DNA from: Baffinella frigidus
Taxonomy: Eukaryota; Cryptophyceae; Cryptomonadales; Baffinellaceae
Assembly: GCA_026770585.1 (NCBI GenBank)
Contig: MU647111.1
Span: forward strand, 79,656 to 102,769
Length of the DNA: 23,114 bases
Direction: 5' to 3'
Shown here one piece after another: positions 13,805 to 22,229 of the stretch (positions are counted from its first letter, which is position 1; every line of letters begins with the position of its first letter). Below the pieces are notes generated by a model. The model was not told where the DNA came from and made no database searches. It saw only the letters and a list, made by a program, of their open reading frames with translations. The position numbers were made by a program, and so were the translations under genes.

Positions 13805-13927
13805 AGGGGTACTTCGCTCATAAGAAAACGCTCTTCCCCTGGGATCGCCTTAGTGCCTTAGACAAAAGGCAATCAGGTACTGTAGGGTTCAAGGGGAAAC
13901 GTTTTTGTGTGAGCGAGGTAACCCTGT
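13805..13927. mobile_element. TACAGGGG-family element, diverged
   Basis: The ends AGGGGTACTTCGCTCATAAG and GTGAGCGAGGTAACCCT are clear. The core is eroded but keeps GTACTGTAGGGTTCAAGGGG. Confidence 0.85.
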
Positions 13928-14007
13928 ACATGCACGGTGTGAACTGTCAATACTAGCACGAGCGTCCTTGGGGGTCGAGACGGTATGGTGTGCACTCAAT
14001 TGCAGTT

Positions 14008-14145
14008 GAGGGTTCAGGGTTCAGGGTTCAGGGTTCAGAGTATATGTTTTAGGGCCAACGTTTATGGTTCATGGTCCATGGTTCATGGTTGAAGGTTTAT
14101 TTTTTGTTTTACGTTGAAGGTTTATTTTTTGTTTTTGCTACCAGA
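14008..14145 (-). repeat. Telomere-like G-rich variants and a T-rich duplication
   Basis: GGGTTCA heptamers from 14008 grade into GGTTCAT/GGTCCAT units. Then GAAGGTTTATTTTTTGTTTT occurs twice (14091 and 14122). This lies outside the LMF gene. Confidence 0.85.
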
Positions 14146-14352
14146 TGTGACCCCGCTTGGGAGGGGAGAGGCCGCGCCGGCCAAGGCCCGACACACAAGC
14201 GAGAGAGAACTTACCTTCATTGGTCAACCATTGAGGCTCGTCACCTGTCCGACCGAGGCTCACACCCAGCGCTGGACCGAGGTTCATGCATACGAGCCCT
14301 GCACTGGACCTACAATGTAGGTGCTGGGCCTTGTCCTATGATCGAGGTGCCC

Positions 14353-14454
14353 TATCCCGTAAGTGGCGAACGGGTCACGTTTGACCCGCATAGGGTACGC
14401 ACCTACGCAGGGCCGAAGTGGGAGCGTAATTGGCTACTCGCCACTAAAGGGATA
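14353..14454. mobile_element. Short foldback element with ends TATCCCGTAAGTGGCGA
   Basis: Seventeen-base inverted repeats at 14353-14369 and 14438-14454 have two mismatches. The interior includes the hairpin CGGGTCACGTTTGACCCG. This is a single copy in the window, so the transposon call is tentative. Confidence 0.55.
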
Positions 14455-14628
14455 AAAACCGGCTGCTGCAACACCCAGCTGCCTCAACAAGAGGGTCGCG
14501 TCCCAATGTACATGCACGCAATCTCACAGATCTTGAGACCCCGCTTGGGAGCAAATCTCCGGTCGTGGTTCTGCACGAATCACGCAGATGAATTTCCGAC
14601 AAACACTCGTACCTCCTCAATTCTGAAC

Positions 14629-14670
14629 TTACACCCTACACCCTACACCCTACACCCTACACCCTACATC
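14629..14670 (+). repeat. (CCCTACA)n short array
   Basis: Five or six heptamers of the CCCTACA variant. Confidence 0.92.
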
Positions 14671-14770
14671 CTGCACTCCGAAGAGATAAACGTGGGTTGA
14701 TTACGGATCGAAAGCAACATGGCCACGATGCATCCCGCAACGCCGACGCCTCCCGAGTGCCAGTACTGGA

Positions 14771-14890
14771 TCGTGTACCGAGCGAGTCAGGAGCAGCGCC
14801 CCATCCTAGGGATCACCCTATTACCACACATAGGCCTACTGTAGGGTCCTGGGGGGGGGGCGTATTCTTATGAGCGGGGCAATCCTGTAG
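14771..14890. mobile_element. TACAGGGG-family element, decayed
   Basis: It keeps CATAGGCCTACTGTAGGGTC, CTGGGGGGG and TTCTTATGAGCGGGGCAATC. The left end is diverged (TCGTGTACCGAGCGAGTCAG). Confidence 0.75.
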
Positions 14891-15555
14891 GCCCTGAGAA
14901 CTGCGATCTAATCTCGGCCGAGTATTGATTATCAATACTCCCACCCAAGATCAGACGAACAGCAATTGCAAAAGTCAATTTCCCGGATTTCAGGGGGAAT
15001 GCACGCCAAAAGTGGATCCAAACTACGAAAATGGTAGTTTTTAACGTGGATAAGATTTTACAATTGCTCCGCGTAAAATCTAGGGTGGTTCCTGATGAGA
15101 TCATCAGTTCGGGCCTCTCTCCCCCGAGGGGGGCTGTTCTAGAGCCCCTCACCAGAGAGTGGGCTGCGGCGTGACTCTAGAACTTTGCCGCATCCTACTT
15201 CCCACATCCACCACTTGCAACACCCACCGAAGCGACGGCCGTGCAGAGCTCTCGCCCTCTTTCTTGTTCAGAGCACACGCTACAAGAGGCTCTGGCAGTG
15301 TTCCAGGTGGCAGCGCGGTGAAGGCACCCCAAGATCTGGGGGGGCACGGGCCCCTGCAATCACTCGTGCCACGCACAGCGAGACTCTTGCGTTGCGAACA
15401 GCATTCTTCAATCTTATCATCTTACACACAGTCTTTACAGTCTTATCAGTATCAATCGCTCACATCGCTCGTCTCTCACGTCCTGGTGGTCGTGAGACAG
15501 ACGCGCGCCGCATCCAATCACTATCATATCCTATCATCCTCACCACGCGCCCAGC
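14891..15555. other. Region 3' of the secreted-protein gene
   Basis: No gene was recognised. It contains a hairpin GAGTATTGATTATCAATACT (14919-14939). Positions 15473-15565 recur, diverged, at 22540-22625 (shared CACGTCCTGGTGGTCGT and ACAGACGCGCGCCGCA). Confidence 0.5.
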
Positions 15556-15945
15556 TCAGAAGAGGTCGAGGTCGCCGAGGGAACCCGTGCTGAAGGACGA
15601 CCCGAGGGAGCCAGCAGACACGACGCCCTTGATCGCGCCCTGCGCCGACGCCCAAGCCGGTGGAGACAGATCCGTAGGAGCCCCGGCGGATGAAGCGTCG
15701 GGAACGAAGGAGGGGAACGCCGCGAGATTTTGCTGGCCGGCGTACTCGTGCTCGAGCTGGCCCAGGAGCACTTCATCCGACGACGAGAGCATCCACGGAA
15801 GCACAGGCGGCACGGTCGCCGCGGTGCGCCCCGCGCAGCCCCAACGCGACGCGCCGCAGGTCTCGTTGTTGGGGAGCGCCGTGGCACCCACTGCGAGTGA
15901 CAGGGCGGCGAGAAAGAGAGCGCCGAGCCTCGTGGAAGCAACCAT
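15556..15945 (-). CDS. Predicted small secreted protein, 129 residues
   Basis: The minus-strand frame from ATG at 15945 to TGA at 15556 encodes 129 residues. It opens with a textbook signal peptide: Arg at residue 6, the hydrophobic core LGALFLAALSLAVGA, and a likely cleavage after ATA near residue 23. The mature part starts LPNNETC with a possible N-glycosylation site (NET) and has only two cysteines. It is rich in Ala, Ser, Gly and Pro, with an acidic end DLDLF. I recognise no family. Codons are strongly G/C-ending, as in the LMF exons. An AG acceptor (ATTTCAG at 15977-15971) lies 25 nt before the ATG and could receive a spliced leader or a 5' exon. It is convergent with the LMF gene. The large plus-strand ORF opposite it looks like its shadow. 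Confidence 0.65.
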   Translation of the reverse strand: MVASTRLGALFLAALSLAVGATALPNNETCGASRWGCAGRTAATVPPVLPWMLSSSDEVLLGQLEHEYAGQQNLAAFPSFVPDASSAGAPTDLSPPAWASAQGAIKGVVSAGSLGSSFSTGSLGDLDLF

Positions 15946-16192
15946 ATTGTCGTTTGTGATTTTTTGGCTGCTGAAATCGAATCGTCACTCGAAGGAACCA
16001 GCCAATGGCTCCAACGCCGCGTGTACAAGGAACCGCTGTGGTACAAACGTAAAATGGTCTTGTCCCGTATAACTAACAACAGGTGCCCTTGGAGCCGTTC
16101 ATGCACAAACTGATTCAAGTTGAGCGCGAGGGTGGAAGCAAACAGGTTATTTAGGAGGGTGGGGTAGCAGGCGTTTTGTGTGGTAACATGAT
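15946..16192. other. Upstream region of the secreted-protein gene
   Basis: Apart from the possible acceptor at 15971-15977 I see no TATA-like or other recognisable promoter element, and no repeat. Confidence 0.35.
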
Positions 16193-16293
16193 GTTCCCCC
16201 AAGGACCACAAAAATCTGAGACCACATTTTTACAACAGAATTGAAAGTTGGTCCAAAAATGTGGTCTCAGATTTTTGTGGTCCTTGGGGGAAC
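16193..16293. mobile_element. Perfect 39-bp-arm foldback element, copy 1
   Basis: The arms start GTTCCCCCAAGGACCACAAA and continue AAATCTGAGACCACATTTTT, and are exactly complementary over 39 bp. The loop contains AACAGAATTGAAAGTTGGTC. The same loop and inner arm recur, inverted, at 18021-18116. Confidence 0.93.
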
Positions 16294-16370
16294 ACCTCCA
16301 TAATCGGCCCGCGACGAGTTTTTCTTCACCCAGGCGGGCCCATCCGGAGGCGGGGGAAACGTTTTCCTGC

Positions 16371-16388
16371 ATAAAGGACCTAAAGGAT
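16371..16388 (+). repeat. CCTAAAGGA tail fragment
   Basis: ATAAAGGACCTAAAGGATCC matches the tail of the dispersed family but has no body attached. Confidence 0.6.
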
Positions 16389-16508
16389 CCACTTTTGCCA
16401 ACTTTTCAAAAGGGTTGTCGACAACTTTTGGTCTGCTACCCCACCCTCTTATTTAGCGGGAAATCCAGAAATGGCTCCAATGTTGCGCACTGATGCCTTC
16501 AACTTTTA

Positions 16509-16650
16509 CCATGAGCCTCAGAAAGGCTGACTTGGGTTCGGTGCGTGGGCGAGCGCGCGCCCATGTGGGCAGCCTCAAACACTCCAATAGAGCCACTCTG
16601 TATCCCCTCTTCACGAGCCTATGCACTGGAGAGCGAAACGCGATCCGATG
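16509..16650 (+). repeat. Dispersed family, copy lacking the 3' half
   Basis: It contains ATGAGCCTCAGAAAGGCTGA, TTGGGTTCGGTGCGTG, CCTCTTCACGAGCCT and CACTGGAGAGCGAAACGCGA, then diverges before the tail. Confidence 0.85.
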
Positions 16651-16683
16651 GGGAGCATCCCTCGGAGACAGACTGAGCGGGGT

Positions 16684-16938
16684 AAAGGCTGACTTGGGTT
16701 CGGTGCGTGTAAGTGAGCATGGGAGCGATGTCGTATACCTTCACCCACCCCAAGAGAACCACCCTGTATCCTCTCTTCACGAGCCTCTGCACTGGAGAGC
16801 GAAACGCGATCCGAGAGCAAAAATGCCTTCTCTGCGGTCCTTTCTACGGAAGGGCGTGTCGTTGGCATATGTTGGGCGAAATTAAAACCTAAAGGACCTA
16901 AAGGACCTACTACAGGTAAAGAACCTAAAGGACCTACG
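16684..16938 (+). repeat. Dispersed CCTAAAGGA-tailed family, long copy
   Basis: The full order is AGGCTGACTTGGGTTCGGTG, CACGAGCCTCTGCACTGGAG, TTTCTACGGAAGGGCGTGTC, GTTGGCATATGTTGGG, and a tail of CCTAAAGGA units extended by ACCTACTACAGGTAAAGAAC. The variable tail recalls the 3' tails of short retroposons; the body is not recognised. Confidence 0.85.
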
Positions 16939-17102
16939 TTATTTTAAAAAGGACTCTTCAGGTGTCGTGCCAGCCCATCCGGCGGTTGGTTCATGAGAAA
17001 GTGGAACATTTGTGTACTTCGTAACATTTCCCCTTGGTTGGTTCGTCCCTCTCACCTTGTGGGGTATCCGTGTTTGAAGCTCCCATACCTCAACCATGGG
17101 AT

Positions 17103-17336
17103 ACCATGAGCCTCAGAACAAGGCTGGCTTGGGTTCGGTGTGTGTGATGAGCGCGATTTTCTGGATCAACTCAAGCACCCCAAGAGAGCCACCCTGTATC
17201 CCCTCTTCACGAGCCTCTGCACTGGAGAGCGAAACGCGATCCGAAAGCAAATTTTTTTTCTCTGCAGATCCCTTCTACGGAACGGCGTGTCGTTGGCATA
17301 TGTTGGGAGCATTTAAAACCTAAAGGACCTAAAGGA
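17103..17336 (+). repeat. Dispersed CCTAAAGGA-tailed family, long copy 2
   Basis: It has the same order of blocks as 16684-16938 and ends GGGAGCATTTAAAACCTAAA, GGACCTAAAGGAT. Read through, the end would encode YVGSI, a stop, then NLKDLKD; an uninterrupted relative occurs at 20995-21062 on the minus strand. Confidence 0.85.
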
Positions 17337-17668
17337 TAACATGGACCGATCATAGTCTGGTTAAAGCACGGGTTAGGCAATAACGGCGAAACATCTTTAA
17401 TAAATTCAGTAATCAGTAATCAGTAAAGCAAACATGCTTTCTTTGCAGTCCCTTCTACGGAACGGCGTGTCGTTGGCATATGTTGGGAGCATTTAAAACC
17501 TAAAGGACCTAAAGGATAACATGGACCGATCATAGTCTGGTTAAAGCACGGGTTAGGCAATAACGGCGAAACATCTTTAATAAATTCAGTAATCAGTAAT
17601 CAGTAAAGCAAACATGCTTTCTTTGCAGTCCCTTCTACGGAACGGCGTGTCGTTGGCATATGTTGGGA
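17270..17668 (+). repeat. Perfect 180-bp tandem duplication, 2.2 copies
   Basis: Sequence from CCCTTCTACGGAACGGCGTG repeats exactly at a 180-bp period (17270-17449, 17450-17629, partial to 17668). Each unit holds a tail of the dispersed family, a unique stretch ATGGACCGATCATAGTCTGG and a small triple AATCAGT. Identity is complete as read, so the duplication is recent or homogenised. Confidence 0.95.
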
Positions 17669-18020
17669 GAAATTAAAACCTAAAGGACCTATGCCCCAGC
17701 TTAAATCAAAAACTTTTTCTCGCAAAGGTGTAGGCCTTGAAAACTTGAGCATCTGTGTTGGTACCAGGGTTTTGCGAGGAGGAAGGGAAGGGTGTGAAAA
17801 ACCAGATGCGGTGGTTTTGGGGGATTGATTTTTTGAGTATGTTTTAGGGCCTCTGATGCCCCAGATTCATCAAGCGGATTTGAAGAGGACGTTTTGAGGA
17901 TCCCAGAACCGTCGAGAAAAGAGAAATGGGCCCAGGGGGTCGAAAGTTACACCCAATCGAGCGCCCGACGGGCCCACCTCGAGGACCAAGAAACTCTGCA
18001 AAGCCAGGTTTGGGGGGCCT
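17669..18020. other. Unassigned intergenic sequence
   Basis: It starts with a last tail GAAATTAAAACCTAAAGGAC of the dispersed family. ATGCCCCAG occurs twice (17691, 17856). No gene was recognised. Confidence 0.4.
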
Positions 18021-18116
18021 AGCCCCCATTAATACAAAAATGTGAAATCACATTTTTGGACCAACTTTTTTTCTGTTTCACAAATGTGATCTCAGATTTT
18101 TGTATTAAGGGGGGCC
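18021..18116. mobile_element. Foldback element, copy 2 of the 16193 family
   Basis: The ends are GCCCCCATTAATACAAAAAT and ATTTTTGTATTAAGGGGGGC. Read on the minus strand, the interior CTGAGATCACATTTGTGAAA, CAGAAAAAAAGTTGGTCC and AAAAATGTG matches the core of 16193-16293. Confidence 0.88.
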
Positions 18117-18423
18117 AGATCATGTTCCTATTCCGAAGCCCTGCTTCTCCACCCTCTTGAGCGCTGCAAAATTTGCAAAATGCTATGGCTGTAGCAAAAG
18201 ATGCCGCGAATGGATGCTCCGCAGGTAAATGCCCTCGGTATTTCCGCACAGGATCAGTCGTGCATGCGGAGAAAGCTTCCCACGAGGGGAATCGTAACTT
18301 TCGTCTTTCAAGCGTCGAAGATGCGCCCAGGCGTTTGCAAACCCTGAACCCTTCTTCTCTACTCTCTGAAGCGAGATTGAAACATACGATGCCGATTCAA
18401 TCATTGGGTTGAACACGAAACTA
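18117..18423. other. Unassigned intergenic sequence
   Basis: I recognise no exon, repeat or RNA gene. Confidence 0.35.
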
Positions 18424-18468
18424 AATCAGTTTCATAGGGTAACGTCCTGCGAAAGTAAATCAGTTTCA
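18424..18468. repeat. 28-bp direct repeat beside a foldback element
   Basis: AAATCAGTTTCATAGGGTAA (+CGTCCTG) occurs at 18424 and again at 18457, where it forms the flank and left end of the element at 18469. This is a duplication of one element end with its flank. Confidence 0.85.
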
Positions 18469-18642
18469 TAGGGTAACGTCCTGAAAACCGGGTACTTAAG
18501 CCTACGGTATTGCCTACGGAAGGCTGTAGGAGCGTGGGGGGGTTATAGGTTAGTCCTACGAAACCAAGGTCCTAGGAGCCCTACGGCCTACCGTAGGTAA
18601 TACCGTAGGCCTAACCACCCGGTTTTCAGGACGTTACCCTAT
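18469..18642. mobile_element. Foldback element with ends GGGTAACGTCCTGAAAACCG, TA-flanked
   Basis: Both ends carry GGGTAACGTCCTGAAAACCG (+GG) in inverted orientation, bounded by TA. The interior shows the GCCTACGGTATTGCCTACGG/complement arms and a TAGGACC/CCTAGG-rich loop reminiscent of the TACAGGGG family core. Confidence 0.9.
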
Positions 18643-18902
18643 CAACTTACGTGATTCCGATTGACCCAACACGTTGATCCACATTTCAAATGCACGATCC
18701 TGCACTCCCGGGATCCGCGCTCTACTCTTTCACGCCAAGCAACCGACCCTTGAACTAGCCCCGCAGACCCCAGCACACACCCCACGCGCAGCGTACTGGC
18801 CGCCAGTGCGCAGAACATTGCCACGATTGTACCCCCAAGAAGACCCTCCCTCCCCCGGAGTCCGACGCGCCTCCCTCCAGCAAACTGCACGCCCGAATCC
18901 TA
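18643..18902. other. Unassigned sequence with weak ORFs
   Basis: Short ORFs overlap on both strands, but none shows a family motif or an unambiguous splice context. Confidence 0.35.
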
Positions 18903-19039
18903 CCTCTCTCTCACTTTATTTGGACGCACCAAATGCGGTGATCCCAGCCTATTTTCCACTCCAAAGTTGAAGAATTTGTACCGCACACCCAGCACGTCAA
19001 ATTGAGAGGAGTCGGTCAACTCGAGTGAGGCAGAGCTAG
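18903..19039. mobile_element. CTAGCTCTG-family element, copy 3
   Basis: CTCCAAAGTTGAAGAATTTG, TACCGCACACCCAGCACGTC, AAATTGAGAGGAGTCGGTCA and GAGTGAGGCAGAGCTAG match 5021-5136. The left end is diverged. Confidence 0.75.
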
Positions 19040-19297
19040 ACATGGTCAGCTCACTTCCGAAGCCAGCTGTTCCCCTCGTTTAGGGCCAACCCCCGATTTG
19101 CCCCACTTTGCACCAAGGGGGCTTTGAAAAACAGCGCCCCTGGAGCAAATCCGCCAGACTTTGAACGATCAAAAGGCCTGACTTCGGAGGGCGGGTGATA
19201 TCTCACCCCCCGCACACACTCAGCGCTCCCACCCTCCCTGAAGCCTTCATCAAGCATCGGCGTGTGTGCCTTGACCGTGTGGATGTGATCCGTCACT

Positions 19298-19467
19298 CCA
19301 CACAGCGGACTTCGAAGGGTTTTTTGAATAACCCCTAAGCGATAAGACCTAGGACCCTACGGTAGGCAACCCATAGGGACATAGGTCCATAGGGGGGTTT
19401 CTACGGATAAGGCAACGGAAACTCGGGCACTGAGTGCCCGAAAATCCCTTGGTAGCCCTTTGTATGG
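19298..19467. mobile_element. CCACACAGCGG-family element, inverted copy
   Basis: It begins CCACACAGCGGACTTCGAAG and contains TGAATAACCCCTAAGCGATA, AGACCTAGGACCCTACGGTA and CGGGCACTGAGTGCCCG, the reverse complement of 3997-4158. It supplies the empty-site sequence for the nested insertion at 13391. Confidence 0.88.
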
Positions 19468-19798
19468 TAGTCCGGTGATGCCACGGGTTTGGAAAAACGG
19501 CGAATCCTCCCCTACGAATCATTAGATTCAGAGATCTGAGGTGGCTTCGCCCCTGGGTGTGCAGATGATGCGTGCTCGTGTGGCAGCGCAGGTCCGCAAG
19601 ACCCCCCCCCCCCCGTGTAGAGAGACCTCTTCTCTAGAGAAGTAGGTTTGATGTTGCTGGTGAGAAGCGTTTGAGGGTGCTTGCGAAGAAGGGTGCTGCA
19701 CCGAGAAGCTGAAGGCTTCTCGGTAGGGCCGTACAATAGAAACCTCTCGTGGTTTGAGGGAGTGGATGTTTTTTTCTTTTCGAGTATTTCGTATGGCC
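19468..19798. other. Unassigned sequence with a C tract and hairpin
   Basis: A run of about 13-14 C lies near 19600-19614. CCGAGAAGCTGAAGGCTTCT (+CGG) forms a hairpin near 19700. No gene was recognised. Confidence 0.4.
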
Positions 19799-19994
19799 TC
19801 AACCCTAAACCCTAAACCTTTAACCCTAAACCCTAAACCCTAAACCCTAAACCCTAAACCCTCAACCCTCGACCCTAAACTCCGAACCATAAAACCTAAA
19901 ACCCTAAACCCTCCACCCTAAACCCTAAACCCTAAACCCTAAACCCTAAACCCTAAACCCTAAACCCTAAACCCCTAAACCCTAAACCCTAAAC
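19799..19994 (+). repeat. Telomere-like (CCCTAAA)n array, intergenic
   Basis: About 28 heptamers, the second half nearly perfect, some with one-base slips (CCCCTAAA). Unique sequence continues on both sides, so it is interstitial. Confidence 0.95.
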
Positions 19995-20275
19995 CGAGTC
20001 AAGCCGATGTACTTGCAAGTTTTTCTGGCCGAGACTGGAAATGCCTCCAGCTCCAACCTGGTTGGTGCCAAAAATTGACGAATTGGTACGACCTGTCTCT
20101 CATCAAACCCTCAAGTGTCTGTACCGCACCATCACAGGCAAGGATCGTGTGTGACGGTCCCTCGCTCAATGAGTGGTCACTGTTGCTCTCAACGCCGGTG
20201 TTTCTTCCCCAGAAGAGAGAGATGATTGTATCGAATTGATGGCGAAAGAAGCTCACTCAAAACCGGGGTTTGAAA
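19995..20275. other. Unassigned sequence
   Basis: AAAATTGACGAATTGGTACG near 20070 is a fragment of the CTAGCTCTG family. Nothing else was recognised. Confidence 0.4.
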
Positions 20276-20392
20276 CAGGGGTACCTCGCTCATAAGAAAC
20301 TGCCCCCCCCAGGACCACCGTAGGGCCCTAGGCATAGGGCTGCTGTAGGGTCCTAGGGGGAGGCACTTTCTCATGAGCGAGGTACCCCTGTA
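20276..20392. mobile_element. TACAGGGG-family element
   Basis: The ends CAGGGGTACCTCGCTCATAA and TCATGAGCGAGGTACCCCTG are near-perfect. The core is AGGACCACCGTAGGGCCCTA, GGCATAGGGCTGCTGTAGGG, TCCTAGGGGG. Confidence 0.95.
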
Positions 20393-20417
20393 ACGCCCCC
20401 AAGGCGGGCGCGCCGCT

Positions 20418-20477
20418 GCAGGGGTACCTCGAGTTTCAGAACCCCCTAGGACCACCCTATTCTCCTAGGTATTTGCC
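20418..20477. mobile_element. TACAGGGG-family element, left half only
   Basis: GCAGGGGTACCTCGAGTTTC and CCCCCTAGGACCACCCTATT are kept. The right half is missing and the next full copy follows directly. Confidence 0.8.
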
Positions 20478-20600
20478 TACAGGGGTACCTCGTTCATAAG
20501 AAAACGCCCCCCCTAGGACCCTACGGCAGCCCTATGCGTAGGGCTCTATGGTAGTCCTAGGGGGTGGACGTTTTCTTATGAAGACTACAGTACCCCTGTA
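20478..20600. mobile_element. TACAGGGG-family element with rebuilt right end
   Basis: The left end TACAGGGGTACCTCGTTCAT is typical. At the right end, after TTTTCTTATGA, the expected GCGAGGTACCCCTG is replaced by AGACTACAGTACCCCTGTAG (+TCT), itself a small palindrome. Confidence 0.9.
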
Positions 20601-20787
20601 GTCTTGGTGCTGATGAGGATCTAGTCCCTGAGAGCTGCGATGAACCAGAAGGGTTCTTCTCTGCTGTCCGGGCTTCTCTCCCAAGCGGGCGCGTCGCCAG
20701 TCTTGGTGCTGACAGCCTCGCGGCTCCGCTCTGTAACTCCCAGGATGTCGTGATTGCAGGGTCGTTGGTGACAGGGTGTTTCCGCAG

Positions 20788-20853
20788 GGGGTGACGCTGT
20801 GCCTGATGATGGGGTCGCTCTACACCCAGAAGCGCCTGAAGCACCTCGGCCTC
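20788..20853 (+). CDS. Possible isolated exon, function unknown
   Basis: Following the acceptor GTGTTTCCGCAG the frame reads GVTLCLMMGSLYTQKRLKHL then GL, and a GTCAAG donor follows at 20854. All 22 codons end in G or C, like the LMF exons, and the acceptor is AG|G. No family was recognised and no partner exons were found, so this is a candidate only. Confidence 0.3.
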
Positions 20854-20994
20854 GTCAAGTCCCGTCAAGTCCCCCTACTCACCAGGGTGCCTAGGGGGCG
20901 TAGATGCAGTGGGCAACCCCGATGTTGTCACTCCACATTTAGATGGCAGGTCTATCTGGCGGGGAATAAAGGAAATAAATCATGCGACTTCCCA

Positions 20995-21062
20995 GAACGA
21001 GCGAGAGGCGGAGCGGTGCGTCCTTTAGGTCCTTGAGGTTGTTCGAGCTCCCAACATAGGCG
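20995..21062 (-). repeat. Minus-strand relative of the CCTAAAGGA family with an open frame
   Basis: On the minus strand this reads VSAYVGSSNNLKDLKDAPLR without a stop. The dispersed copies at 16-17 kb carry GVSLAYVGS, a stop, then NLKDLKD in the corresponding frame. It may be closer to the coding source of that family. Confidence 0.6.
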
Positions 21063-21365
21063 GACACCGGAACTTATCCTGCAAAAAGGCCATGCTTCCT
21101 TTCGGATCACATCAGGAACCCCGGCGCAGAAGGATCGCGCTTAAGGGTATCCTCAAACGGGTGTGTGAAGGTATACAAAAAGTTCTCATGCTCACACACA
21201 CACCAGGGCAAAGCAAGTCGGCTGAAGGCCCATAATGGCACCCCATCGTGAAGCTCCTAGGAACTCCAACCACGGATACCTCAGATGTCAAACCAAGAAA
21301 ATGTAGAGGTTTCCCCCAATGTACGGAAGTCAGTAGAGTTAAGGGTAATCGAAACGTCAGAAATG
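21063..21365. other. Unassigned intergenic sequence
   Basis: I recognise no exon, RNA or repeat family. Confidence 0.35.
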
Positions 21366-21413
21366 CGAGAGAGAGAGAGAGAGAGAGACAGAAAGAAAGA
21401 AAGAGAGAGAGGG
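21366..21413. repeat. GA-rich microsatellite
   Basis: (GA)n followed by GAAAGAAAGAAAGAGAGAGA; a simple purine-rich tract. Confidence 0.95.
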
Positions 21414-21500
21414 AGGACAGGAGATGCCTTCTCCGCAGGGTGCGAGCGTTTGTCGCGGAATGCATCTGTGTGGTGAAGGCTTCATTCCTTCAGTGACGAG

Positions 21501-21619
21501 TACAGGGTTTCCTCGTTCATAAAAAAGCGCCCCCCCCTCTAGGACCACCATAGGGCCCTGGGCATAGGCCTACTGTAGGGTCCTGGGGGAAGGCGCTTTC
21601 TTATGAGCGAGGTACCCCT
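21501..21619. mobile_element. TACAGGGG-family element
   Basis: TACAGGGTTTCCTCGTTCAT at the left and CTTATGAGCGAGGTACCCCT at the right, with the core AGGACCACCATAGGGCCCTG and GGCATAGGCCTACTGTAGGG. Confidence 0.93.
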
Positions 21620-21701
21620 TCAGCCTCTTACGCTCCTATCTAGGCCTACGTAGGTACCTACCACCTACGACCTGCTGAGGGTCATGACCCCTTCGCCCCT
21701 T

Positions 21702-21730
21702 ACAGGGATACCTCGTTTATAAAGGACACC
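21702..21730. mobile_element. TACAGGGG-family left-end fragment
   Basis: TACAGGGATACCTCGTTTAT followed by unrelated sequence. Confidence 0.7.
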
Positions 21731-22229
21731 CTTGCTCGAAGGTCGGTAGGTCGTCGTGTTGTTAAATTAGTACCCGCGGGTTGACTAAATCTGGCGTTGA
21801 GTCAACCCTCTGGTATTAGCTGAAGTGGCAGGGGCTTGGAGTGTGCTCAAGTGGCAGGGGGGTTCGTCTCGAGAGCGGCTCGTGGCCCCTGGGTGTCAGG
21901 GGCTACCTCCAGAGTACCTCGTCGATAAGAAACGCTTCTGACAACAGAGCGTTTTTGAGGGGTGGCGGCTCTTAATTTTCAAGAACCGCTGAGCGATAAA
22001 TAAATTTTCAAGCACGGCTGAGCGATTTGAAGGAACGGCTCAACGATCAATGAGAACCACAAGGCGTTAATTTCCCGGTTTTTTGTGAGGACCTTAAGAG
22101 TCCAGGACGAGCCCGCCTCCGGACGTTGGAGCCACTGCTCTCTCGGGCGGAATTCACCCACATGGATGTTGTCCGTTGAAATACAACATTGGAATGCAGT
22201 GTTTCAAGAGAGCGTTTTCAGATTGAAAT
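21731..22229. other. Unassigned sequence with small repeats
   Basis: AAGTGGCAGGGG occurs twice (21823-21857). TACCTCGTCGATAAGAAACG at 21915 is another end-like fragment of the TACAGGGG family. Three diverged units of about 27 bp (AAGAACCGCTGAGCGAT and relatives) lie at 21978-22055. No gene was recognised. Confidence 0.5.

Noticed and set aside
14071-14700. Plus-strand ORF of 209 codons
   Set aside because: It begins in a telomere-like variant repeat, passes through a foldback element and ends in a CCCTACA array. No protein motif is visible.
15185-16072. Longest plus-strand ORF in this part (295 codons)
   Set aside because: It lies opposite the minus-strand secreted-protein gene and runs across its 3' and 5' flanks. 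It shows no domain, and its length follows from the G/C-rich codon bias of the gene on the other strand.
18642-18970. Opposed ORFs at 18.6-19.0 kb
   Set aside because: Neither strand shows a family motif, signal peptide or consistent splice sites, and the right half is a foldback element.
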